Assembly: GCF_000158175.1 (NCBI RefSeq)
Contig: NZ_DS999411.1
Location: 29,649-93,648, forward strand
DNA length: 64,000 nt
Reading direction: 5' to 3'
Source of the DNA: Luminiphilus syltensis NOR5-1B
GTDB lineage: Bacteria; Pseudomonadota; Gammaproteobacteria; Pseudomonadales; Halieaceae
Below, one piece after another: positions 26,954-34,364 of the stretch. The position numbers were made by a program, and so were the translations under genes. Position 1 is the first letter of the stretch. The number at the start of each line of letters is the position of its first letter. The notes beneath the pieces were generated by a model that had not been told where the DNA came from, ran no database searches, and saw only the letters and a list, made by a program, of their open reading frames with translations.

Positions 26954-27418
26954 ATGATGGATCTCGATACCACCGATATGACAATACTCAAGCACTTGCA
27001 GCAAGACGCGAGCGTGTCAGTGGCGCAACTCGCGGAGGCGGTGAACCTTTCGCAACCCCCCTGCTGGCGCAGGATCAAGAAGCTCGAGTCGGAGGGATAC
27101 ATCGACCGGCGAGTTACCCTGCTGAACCGCAGGAAGCTGGGACTGAACCTGGTGATCTATACCGAGGTGAAGCTCTCAGCGAATGGGCGTCAGGCCGTAG
27201 GGGATTTCGAGGACTCCATCCGCTCATTCCCGGAAGTGACCGAATGCTATGTGATGCTGGGACGCAGTGACTTCTTGTTGAGAATCGTCGCCAAAGATGT
27301 TGAGCACTATGAGGACTTTTTCAGAAACCATTTGTCCCAGCTTCCCGGCGTTCAGGACATTAATTCTTCGGTGGCATTGAGCGAAGTGAAGTACTCAACC
27401 GAGCTACCCCTCGGGTAA
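26954..27418 (+). CDS. bkdR: Lrp/AsnC-family regulator of the bkd operon (BkdR-like)
   Basis: A 154-residue regulator. The N-terminal helix-turn-helix is LDTTDMTILKHLQQDASVSV, then LSQPPCWRRIKKLESEGYI. The C-terminal RAM domain (residues of about 65-150) has the LGRSDFLLRIVA fold signature for amino-acid binding and oligomer formation. ATG 26954 has TTTGGA in front; upstream open frame is AT-rich and unlikely to be coding. It is divergent from bkdA1, the same layout as bkdR in P. putida, where the protein activates bkd in response to branched-chain amino acids. The same role is inferred here. Confidence 0.85.
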   Translation: MMDLDTTDMTILKHLQQDASVSVAQLAEAVNLSQPPCWRRIKKLESEGYIDRRVTLLNRRKLGLNLVIYTEVKLSANGRQAVGDFEDSIRSFPEVTECYVMLGRSDFLLRIVAKDVEHYEDFFRNHLSQLPGVQDINSSVALSEVKYSTELPLG

Positions 27419-27563
27419 TCGACTTCCCTGTTAGCGGAGATAAATCTCTCAAGGGTGGTGACAAGTCAACCGGCTGGAGTTGGCAGGCTTATCAATACCA
27501 AAATCAGTTCTCATATATCGCTCCCAGAGGGCTTTTGCCTACCACCGCTCTGCTTGCCGGTTT

Positions 27564-28013
27564 TTAAAGCGGCAGCGCCACCGTACTTTTGATCTCCTCC
27601 ATTACAAACCCGGAGCTGACATCGGTCAGTTCCGCTTTTATCAACTGTTGATAGAGTTGGTCGTAGCCGGGCATATCCGGCACCACCGCCTTGAGCAGGT
27701 AGTCGGTTTCGCCGGCCATGCGATAGACCTCCAGTACTCCAGGTAACTTCTCAACGACCTTATGAAACCGCTCCGCCCATTTCGAGGTGTGCTGATTGGT
27801 CTTGATTGAGATAAAAACCGTGAGTGGCAGGCCCACCTTTTCTGCATTCAGCAGTGTCACCCTTCCTTTGATATAACCCTCGCTCTCCAGGCGCTGAAGC
27901 CGCCGACCACACGCCGAGCGAGAGAGCGCAATCCGGTCGGATAAATCAGCCAACGAAAGAGACGCATCGGTTTGAAGTGCTGCGAGAATACGGCGGTCAA
28001 CATTTTCAAGCAT
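27564..28013 (-). CDS. Lrp/AsnC-family transcriptional regulator
   Basis: A 149-residue protein with helix-turn-helix LSLADLSDRIALSRSACGRR followed by LQRLESEGYIKGRVTLLN, then a RAM domain containing VYRMAGETDYLLKAVVPDM. It is a full-length Lrp-type regulator distinct from the bkd-linked one. It is divergent from the cysteine-desulfurase-like gene at 28182, and the 168-base gap holds three TTGTCGC elements, so it probably controls that gene and itself. The effector is likely an amino acid, perhaps a sulfur amino acid given the target, but nothing in the sequence proves this. Confidence 0.85.
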   Translation of the reverse strand: MLENVDRRILAALQTDASLSLADLSDRIALSRSACGRRLQRLESEGYIKGRVTLLNAEKVGLPLTVFISIKTNQHTSKWAERFHKVVEKLPGVLEVYRMAGETDYLLKAVVPDMPGYDQLYQQLIKAELTDVSSGFVMEEIKSTVALPL

Positions 28014-28046
28014 TCTACTTTCCTCACCGACAGGGATTAGATCAGA

Positions 28047-28130
28047 GACAATTGTCGCACAATATAAATATTTTTATAGTTATTGTCGCGAATAAATGGC
28101 CTTATACGCCCTAAATAGCGACAATGTCGC
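28047..28130. promoter_or_regulatory. Cluster of TTGTCGC / GCGACAA elements (putative Lrp-type operator)
   Basis: Three copies of one element lie in the divergent region. GACAATTGTC (28047-28056, a perfect palindrome) extends into TTGTCGC at 28052-28058; TTGTCGC recurs at 28083-28089; GCGACA-A-TGTCGC is a near-perfect palindrome at 28118-28130. Spacings of 31 and 35 bases are about three helical turns, as expected for an octameric Lrp-type protein wrapping DNA. The region between is AT-rich. Confidence 0.55.
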
Positions 28131-28181
28131 AGGGTGCCCGCAATACACTGAGTCTCTCTTTGATCAATCGGGTATTTCGCT

Positions 28182-29963
28182 ATGCAGCCTACCGCCACCG
28201 TATTCCTTGACCAGCTACCGCAACCGCTCAAGCGTGCATGGCGCGCGCTTTCGGGCCGTGCTGCGACATCAGTACAATCGGAAGGGCGACCGGGCCCGAA
28301 CAATGCGGCCGCGAAACGAGTGCTCGACGAGGTGCAGCGCGACATCGTCGGCAACCGTGCAACGCTGCACACCCCCTATGGTGAGCGTCCGCTGATCTAC
28401 GCGGACTACACAGCCTCCGGGCGCGCGGTCGGATTCATTGAAGACAATATCCGCAACAAGGTACTGCCGTATTACGCCAACACCCACACCGAAGCGTCTT
28501 TTACTGGCGCGCAGACGAATGCGCTGCGCGAGGCTGCACGCTCGGCGATTCGCCAGTCTGTGAACGGCGGCAGTGCAGACAAAGTCATTTTTTGCGGCTC
28601 GGGTGCCACCGCAGCGATCAATAAACTCATCGACATTCTGGGATTGCGCATACCGCGCGAGCTGGACAAGCGCTATCAATTGGCGGCGTCGATTCCTGAA
28701 GACCAGCGTCCGGTGATTTTTGTGGGCCCGTACGAGCATCACTCCAACGAATTGCCCTGGCGAGAGGCGATCGCCGATGTGGTTCGCATTGGTCTGGATA
28801 GCAACGGTCATATTGACCAGACGCAACTCGCGGCAGCGCTCGATGCCTATTCCGACCGGCCTCTGCGCATTGGCAGTTTTTCTGCCGCGTCCAATGTCAC
28901 CGGACTGCGCAGTGATGTTGTCGGCATTACCACACTGCTAAAGCAAGCGGGCGCCCTTGCCTTCTGGGACTACGCTGCGGCCGGACCCTATGTATCGATC
29001 GATATGAATCATCCTCAGGCCGCGATCGATGCGGTGTTTATATCCCCGCACAAATTCGTCGGCGGCCCCGGCACGCCGGGAATCCTTGTGGCCAAAGAAC
29101 AGCTGATGACCAATGCCGTACCGGCCGTGGTCGGTGGCGGCACCGTAAGCTATGTATCGCCCACGGAACACCGGTATTTGGAAGACCCGGAGCATCGCGA
29201 GGAAGGCGGCACCCCGGCAATCGTCGAGTCGATTCGCGCAGGTCTCGTATTTGCACTGAAAGAGCAGATCGGTATCGATCTGATAGAAGCCCGGGAACAC
29301 GCACTGGTCGCACAGGCATTCGAGCACTTTGCGGCGATTCCAGAGATCGAAGTACTGGGACCCGCCACGCAAGACCGTCTGGGTATCTTCTCGCTGCGCA
29401 TGAAACACAATGACAAAGACTTGCATCACGGTTTTGTGGCCGCTCTGCTGAACGACTTGTTCGGAATACAGGCCCGCGGTGGCTGCTCATGCGCCGGCCC
29501 CTACGGACACGATCTGCTCAATATCGACAGCGACAGATCAAGAGCGCTCGACGCGGTCGTGGCTGACGGCTACGAATGTTTCAAGCCCGGATGGGTGCGG
29601 GTCAATTTCCACTACGCCGCTGATAGCGATGAAATCACTTACGTGCTCGCAGCACTCAAGCTGGTTGCCGAGTACGGTTCACGCCTCCTGCCCTCCTATG
29701 TACTGGATCAACAAAAGGGCTCCTGGACTCATCGAGACGGGGCCGCAGCTCTGCCGATCGCCCTGAGTGACCTGCTCAATCCCGGCTGTGAATCCAGTGA
29801 CACGGCATGTTCGTTGCCTCTGCACGACATTCTCGCCGAGGCAGAGCACGTACTCAGCGCCGGCGCGCCCGCGAAACACATAGCGGCCGCAAAGGCGGAG
29901 CATGGGTTTCCGACAGCACTCGAGTCGCATCGGTGGTTCGCCATCGCGACCGATACCCTCTAA
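28182..29963 (+). CDS. Class V PLP enzyme, cysteine desulfurase-like, with C-terminal extension
   Basis: A 593-residue fold-type I PLP enzyme. The PLP lysine is in SPHKFVGGPGTPG, and the substrate-side residues are in YEHHSNELPWRE, SAASNVTG and FWDYAAAGPY. A cysteine-rich loop RGGCSCAGPYGH sits where cysteine desulfurases carry their catalytic Cys, with two cysteines rather than one. SufS/CsdA proteins are about 400 residues; this one has extra N-terminal residues and about 110 C-terminal residues with a further CESSDTACSLPLHD stretch. The start ATG at 28182 has only a weak ribosome site. A hotdog thioesterase gene follows 47 bases later. It may take sulfur or selenium from cysteine, or be an amino-acid lyase. 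The assignment stops at the superfamily. Confidence 0.75.
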   Translation: MQPTATVFLDQLPQPLKRAWRALSGRAATSVQSEGRPGPNNAAAKRVLDEVQRDIVGNRATLHTPYGERPLIYADYTASGRAVGFIEDNIRNKVLPYYANTHTEASFTGAQTNALREAARSAIRQSVNGGSADKVIFCGSGATAAINKLIDILGLRIPRELDKRYQLAASIPEDQRPVIFVGPYEHHSNELPWREAIADVVRIGLDSNGHIDQTQLAAALDAYSDRPLRIGSFSAASNVTGLRSDVVGITTLLKQAGALAFWDYAAAGPYVSIDMNHPQAAIDAVFISPHKFVGGPGTPGILVAKEQLMTNAVPAVVGGGTVSYVSPTEHRYLEDPEHREEGGTPAIVESIRAGLVFALKEQIGIDLIEAREHALVAQAFEHFAAIPEIEVLGPATQDRLGIFSLRMKHNDKDLHHGFVAALLNDLFGIQARGGCSCAGPYGHDLLNIDSDRSRALDAVVADGYECFKPGWVRVNFHYAADSDEITYVLAALKLVAEYGSRLLPSYVLDQQKGSWTHRDGAAALPIALSDLLNPGCESSDTACSLPLHDILAEAEHVLSAGAPAKHIAAAKAEHGFPTALESHRWFAIATDTL

Positions 29964-30010
29964 AACTGAAATTAACCCAAAATCGATTAGACAAAGGATG
30001 AAAACAGAAT

Positions 30011-30433
30011 ATGCCAAACAAGCCACTAGACCTTGAGGCGCTGGCTACCGCGCTGGATTCCAGTCCCTTTCACCAACTCTTGGGGCTATCGATCGAGAGC
30101 TTGGATGACGCCACGCAGACGCTTGTTATGCGCCTGCGCTATGACGATAAGATATCCCGCGCTGAAGGCACCGGTCAGCATCACGGCGGTGTGATTGCCA
30201 GCCTGATCGATATCGCCGGCGACTTCGCGCTAATCTGGCAACTCGGACACGGGGTGCCGACCATCAACTTTCGCACCGACTACCTTCGCCCCGGCATTAA
30301 CACTGACCTCATCGCCCATGCACAGGTGCGAAAAATCGGTCGCACGGTGTCGGTCTGCGATATCGACGTTTTCTCAGAGGAAGGCAAGCTGCTTGCTATC
30401 GGGCGTGGAACCTACGCCACCGCCGCTGGCTGA
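30011..30433 (+). CDS. PaaI/YbgC-type hotdog thioesterase
   Basis: A 140-residue single hotdog-fold protein. The helix and active-site region HHGGVIASLIDIAGDFALIW and the strand PTINFRTDYLRPG are typical of the PaaI family of acyl-CoA thioesterases, where HGG and the following acidic residue form the active site. AAAGGATG lies upstream of the ATG. It probably forms an operon with the cysteine-desulfurase-like gene. The acyl-CoA substrate is unknown; products of branched-chain catabolism are encoded nearby but no direct link is visible. Confidence 0.8.
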   Translation: MPNKPLDLEALATALDSSPFHQLLGLSIESLDDATQTLVMRLRYDDKISRAEGTGQHHGGVIASLIDIAGDFALIWQLGHGVPTINFRTDYLRPGINTDLIAHAQVRKIGRTVSVCDIDVFSEEGKLLAIGRGTYATAAG

Positions 30434-30486
30434 TGGGCGACCACTGAAAAGCGATCCCCGGCAACAGGTCAGACTTTTCAGGACGC

Positions 30487-30705
30487 TCACGCTTCACCGG
30501 GTTCACAGCATGAAAAAATCAGACCCGTCCCAAGGTGGTTCGCTTCGCTGCCCGTGGTCAGGGCATCCATAGCAAAGTCTCGCAGCGCGTCCGAATCACG
30601 CAGAAAGTCGCCCGTACCAGCAATGTGGTAAAGACGCAGCACTTGCCGCAGGCCCAATACATAGTCACGGAATAACGCGACGTAATCGTGATACTTCTGC
30701 ATCAC
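30487..30705 (-). pseudogene. Lrp/AsnC-family regulator, C-terminal fragment
   Basis: The translation LRQVLRLYHIAGTGDFLRDS, then DALRDFAMDALTTGSEANHL and LIF, matches the end of Lrp-type RAM domains, where the usual form is LYHVAGPDDYLVHVAVRDT. About five residues between FL and RDS are missing and the helix-turn-helix half is absent. The rest of the 554-base gap (30434-30987) has no other credible gene. It is a third, broken Lrp-type gene within 4 kb. Confidence 0.55.
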
Positions 30706-30987
30706 GCGTCAACCGCACGATGCGGGATGGCTTTTGACGAGATTCAAACTGCATCGAAAATCTTCTTGCCGAGACAGCGTTCATTGCAGGCGTGCCGCGC
30801 AGAGCAATCTAAACAGCCCGGTAATGCCAGCGATCACGTCTTGTCTTATCTGCTTACCAGCCGTCGCAACCTGATTGAGCGTTTGCGTCCTGACTGCAGG
30901 CGCCATGCAGCAGAGGGAATACCAGGGAACAGATCCAATGGACGCGTGGGAAGCTAATGGCATACTGACTCACCACAAAAGTCCTGA

Positions 30988-32895
30988 TTAATCACCTTCC
31001 CGAGCAACGATTGGCAGGATAAGTTGGGATGGATAGTGCTCGCTGTGGTAAACGATGTTCCTGGCAACGACTCCCTCGCTCTCTGTGAAATTGTCACCGC
31101 CGGTGCCCAGGTTTCGGTCATGATTCGGATAGCGCGCACTCGCGACCTCAAGGCGAATACGGTGGCCGGGTAAGAACGTATTCGAGATCGCATTCATGTC
31201 CACCTCTACCGGGTACACCTTGCCGGGTTCCATGAGCACTTCGCGGTCAAGCCCTTCGCGGTAGCGCACTCGCAGCGTGCCCTGGTAGACGCCCATGGCG
31301 CGCCCATCGGGGAACACGTCCACGAGGGTAAGGTCCAGGTCCGTGTCGACAGCACTCGACGATAGGTAGATGATCGCCTTCACCGGGCCGGTAACGTCCA
31401 TCGCTTCTTCGAGCGGCTCGGTATCAAAAATCAGCACATCGTTGCGTGTTTCGATCTCCCTACGGTCCCGGGAGCCGCCGAACCAAACGTCCGTGTCCTG
31501 ACCCGTCGTGGCGCGATAGGTCGTGAACGGCGTTGCCGGGTCGTGCACATAGCTGTCGCTGTCGCTCCCCGAGTGATCCGTATCGCGCTCCAGGCGTCCG
31601 TTGCCCCAGCGCGAGTTCGCGGACCCATCGCTGTCGAGGTAGAAGGCAGTGTACTCGGTACCCGGCAGCGGCCACTCCTCCGCGCTGCGCCATTCGTTCG
31701 CGCCGATGTTGTAGTACTGAACGTGAGGCATGCCGTCGAGGGCGTCCTGGTTGCCGTTCAGCCAGCGGTCATACCAGCGCAGGTAGGTGCCGTAGAAGTC
31801 GAAACGGGCATCACCGACGTCCAGTTCGCCAACAACAGTCTGCTCAGAAACTGTCTCGGTCGCACAGTGCTGCGTAGGGCCGATGATGACGTACTGATTC
31901 TCCCGTGCCTCTTCCGAAAGCGCGTTTTCGCGGAAAAAATTGAAATGAATGAACGTCTCAGCTACACCGTAGTCGTGCCAGGAGTTGATGTGCAGAGCCG
32001 GCACGTCGACGCGGGCGTCGTCGCTCAGGTAGCCCAGTTCATCAAAAAACGTGTCGTAATGCGGCTTTTCGTTCAGCAGTACGAAATCGTTCGGTGGCGC
32101 GTCGAAGTCTTTGAGTATGTCGCGGACCGGCAGCGTCAGGTAGGCTTCCTGAAATGTTTTAACCAGCGTGGGATCCTGAGCAAAAGAATCCATATTGTAG
32201 TTCTTGGGTATCGGGTCAAAGTCATCGATAATTTCGAGAAACTCCCCTCTGGTCAGTCCCGGTGGCGGGCGAAAATACACCTTCGAGCCGGCTGTAGCGT
32301 GCCAGGCCGCCATGCTCAGAGCCACCGTACCGCCACGGCGCCACAGCAATGAATAACGGTCTGCCATCGAACCCGTCGCCATCGCCGCGGACTGCGGGAT
32401 GATCGCAGCAAGATGCGGATTTAACGTCTGCGCGCTCATCATCGTGGTAAAGCCCGGGTAGGAGCAGCCCATCTGACCTACCTTACCGTTGGACCATTGC
32501 TGCTTCGCTATCCAGTCGATGGTGTCGTCGCCGTCTTCGATATCGTTAGCCGTGGTGAGGTACTCACCCTCGGACTCATACTTGCCGCGTTTGTCCTGGG
32601 CGGCGTACACAAACCCATGACTGGCGAAGAACCTCGCCCTGGAGACAATTCCGGTGTTATCGCTGTTCTTGTTGTAGGGGGTACGCTCAAGGACGGTACC
32701 AAGGGGGCGATCCAGTCCTTCAGGGATGTAAAGATCTGTGGAAAGCCGCGCGCCATCGCGCATGGGAACGAAGTAGCTGCGCTCCAGCCGCACTTCGTAG
32801 GGGCCGGGATCGCTGACCGAGGTGTACTCCTCTGCAAAGGCAAAGGCCGATGCAAGAACTAGTGAAACGACCAGGCAATTAAGATAACGAAACAT
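30988..32895 (-). CDS. Secreted CocE/NonD hydrolase (S15-like X-Pro dipeptidyl-peptidase / acylase family)
   Basis: A 635-residue serine hydrolase with a signal peptide (cut near AFAEE). The order is alpha/beta-hydrolase domain, helical cap and C-terminal jelly-roll. PMRDGARLSTDLYIPEG starts the hydrolase domain. The nucleophile is Ser in GCSYPG, the aspartate lies in INSWHDYG, and the histidine in GPTQHCATE. The jelly-roll ends with GHRIRLEVASARYPNHDRNL. Family members cut X-Pro dipeptides from peptides, hydrolyse amino-acid esters, cephalosporin acyl groups or cocaine. It is the last gene of the seven-gene minus-strand operon, 41 bases after an amidohydrolase gene. Close kin is encoded at 51641. 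Its target could be X-Pro peptides, but the substrate is unproven. Confidence 0.85.
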   Translation of the reverse strand: MFRYLNCLVVSLVLASAFAFAEEYTSVSDPGPYEVRLERSYFVPMRDGARLSTDLYIPEGLDRPLGTVLERTPYNKNSDNTGIVSRARFFASHGFVYAAQDKRGKYESEGEYLTTANDIEDGDDTIDWIAKQQWSNGKVGQMGCSYPGFTTMMSAQTLNPHLAAIIPQSAAMATGSMADRYSLLWRRGGTVALSMAAWHATAGSKVYFRPPPGLTRGEFLEIIDDFDPIPKNYNMDSFAQDPTLVKTFQEAYLTLPVRDILKDFDAPPNDFVLLNEKPHYDTFFDELGYLSDDARVDVPALHINSWHDYGVAETFIHFNFFRENALSEEARENQYVIIGPTQHCATETVSEQTVVGELDVGDARFDFYGTYLRWYDRWLNGNQDALDGMPHVQYYNIGANEWRSAEEWPLPGTEYTAFYLDSDGSANSRWGNGRLERDTDHSGSDSDSYVHDPATPFTTYRATTGQDTDVWFGGSRDRREIETRNDVLIFDTEPLEEAMDVTGPVKAIIYLSSSAVDTDLDLTLVDVFPDGRAMGVYQGTLRVRYREGLDREVLMEPGKVYPVEVDMNAISNTFLPGHRIRLEVASARYPNHDRNLGTGGDNFTESEGVVARNIVYHSEHYPSQLILPIVAREGD

Positions 32896-32936
32896 ATACG
32901 ACCTCAGAATTTGCTGAAAACCCCACCGACAGGTAG

Positions 32937-34328
32937 CTAAAACTGCCCGTCATCTACTGCTGCCCCCGGCAAAAACCCCGGATCTGTCGCGGGGTCCAGT
33001 ACAAGCGCACTACGATCAAGAACCACGCCGCGCTGAATCACCAGGTCAATATTGCGTGTCTCTGAAATATTGCGATCGGGCCGTCCATTGATGAGCAACA
33101 CGTCAGCCCGCTGCCCCGGTGCCAGCGTGCCCCAGCCCTCCTCGTCCCCCATCAGGCGGGCGGCGTTGAGGGTGGCAGTTTGCAGCGCTTCGAGAGGCGT
33201 CAAACCTGCTTCAACTAACAACTCAAGCTCGCGATGAAGTCCTTCCCCCAGTGTTACGCCGGGATAAGGTGCATCGGTGCCGGCAACGAGCATCACACCC
33301 GCTTTGTGTAGCTGTGGTACCGAAGCCATCCCGATCTCGAACCGATCGGTGCTTCGCTGCACCCGATTCTCATCTCGCGGGGACCGCGCGTACTCGCGCA
33401 GTTGCTCAAGAAAGGCCGGCGGGCTGGTGTCCCGTATCAGGGAAAAGTTGGTAAAGGAAAGATCATCCAGTCGACGGAAAGCAAAACTCTCTTTGACGGC
33501 CAGTGTGGTCTGAAAATGGATGTCGTTGTTTACAATCACATCCAGCGCCTCGTCGGAGAGCGGGCGCGGCGGCAAGTGCGCGAAAGCGTGCGGGGCAGTC
33601 GCGGCCGCATCGTAGGACGCGGTCCTATTCCAGAAATCAACGATCACCGGCAAATCGTGCTTTTTGCCCTCAGCGACCAGCGCTCGCAATTGTGGCACCG
33701 ACAGCCCGGTATAGGCCTTGATGGCGTCGACGCCGTTCGCTGCCAGCTGCTCAACAATACCGGGAATCTGCGCCCCCGAACTCAAAGCAAAGGCCAGCGG
33801 CGGCCAGACCGGATCCGGCCCATCAACCAGCGCGCCCACACTGTAGATGCGTGGCCCGGTCAGCCGACCGGCAGCAATCTCGTTACGCATCTGAATGATG
33901 TAAGGCATGATATTGCCCACATCAAACACGGTTGTGACGCCGGCGTAGAGCAGTGAGTTGAGATAACGCTGGTAACCCAGCATATCCACCGACACACCGT
34001 CCCAGCCGCCCACGAGGTGAACATGCATGTCAGCAAGACCGGGCATGATGGTCTTGCCCTCGGCGTCGATAACCTTCGCCCCATCGGGTACATCTACCTC
34101 CGCGCGTCTGCCAACGGCAGTCACGACGCCATCCTCCATCAGCACGGTGGCATCCTTCACTGGCTTGCCGCCATTGCCGTCGATCAGCAGGCCGCCGACT
34201 ATGGCCACTGGCTCTGCACTTGCCGGTAGCGCCAGCAGCGCCGTGAGGCTTACTACCGCAATCACGAAACGACGAGCGGATCGTCGAAGAGCTCCGCTTT
34301 GAATGATTTGAATTACCGTGCCTGACAT
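32937..34328 (-). CDS. Secreted imidazolonepropionase-like amidohydrolase, atypical metal site
   Basis: A 463-residue exported amidohydrolase. A signal peptide (cut near ASAEP) is followed by GLLIDGNGG, the first metal pair in ADMHVHL (His102, His104), Lys204 in AIKAYTG as the bridging-carboxylate candidate, and Asp in VAGTDAPYPG. The strand-5 histidine normally found in a GH(V/I/L)P motif is missing: here the segment is VIVDFWNRTA. His247 and His251 (APHAFAHLP) may act instead. Relatives include prolidase-like and imidazolonepropionase-like enzymes. It lies between the large amidohydrolase gene and the CocE/NonD gene. The altered site suggests a different metal state or substrate. Confidence 0.8.
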   Translation of the reverse strand: MSGTVIQIIQSGALRRSARRFVIAVVSLTALLALPASAEPVAIVGGLLIDGNGGKPVKDATVLMEDGVVTAVGRRAEVDVPDGAKVIDAEGKTIMPGLADMHVHLVGGWDGVSVDMLGYQRYLNSLLYAGVTTVFDVGNIMPYIIQMRNEIAAGRLTGPRIYSVGALVDGPDPVWPPLAFALSSGAQIPGIVEQLAANGVDAIKAYTGLSVPQLRALVAEGKKHDLPVIVDFWNRTASYDAAATAPHAFAHLPPRPLSDEALDVIVNNDIHFQTTLAVKESFAFRRLDDLSFTNFSLIRDTSPPAFLEQLREYARSPRDENRVQRSTDRFEIGMASVPQLHKAGVMLVAGTDAPYPGVTLGEGLHRELELLVEAGLTPLEALQTATLNAARLMGDEEGWGTLAPGQRADVLLINGRPDRNISETRNIDLVIQRGVVLDRSALVLDPATDPGFLPGAAVDDGQF

Positions 34329-34364
34329 ATATTGATTTCCTGTTTACCGACTGCGGACGCCGCG

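Noticed and set aside
30688..30957. An 89-codon plus-strand frame in the gap after the thioesterase
   Set aside because: It has no family resemblance and overlaps the recognisable Lrp-type fragment on the other strand.
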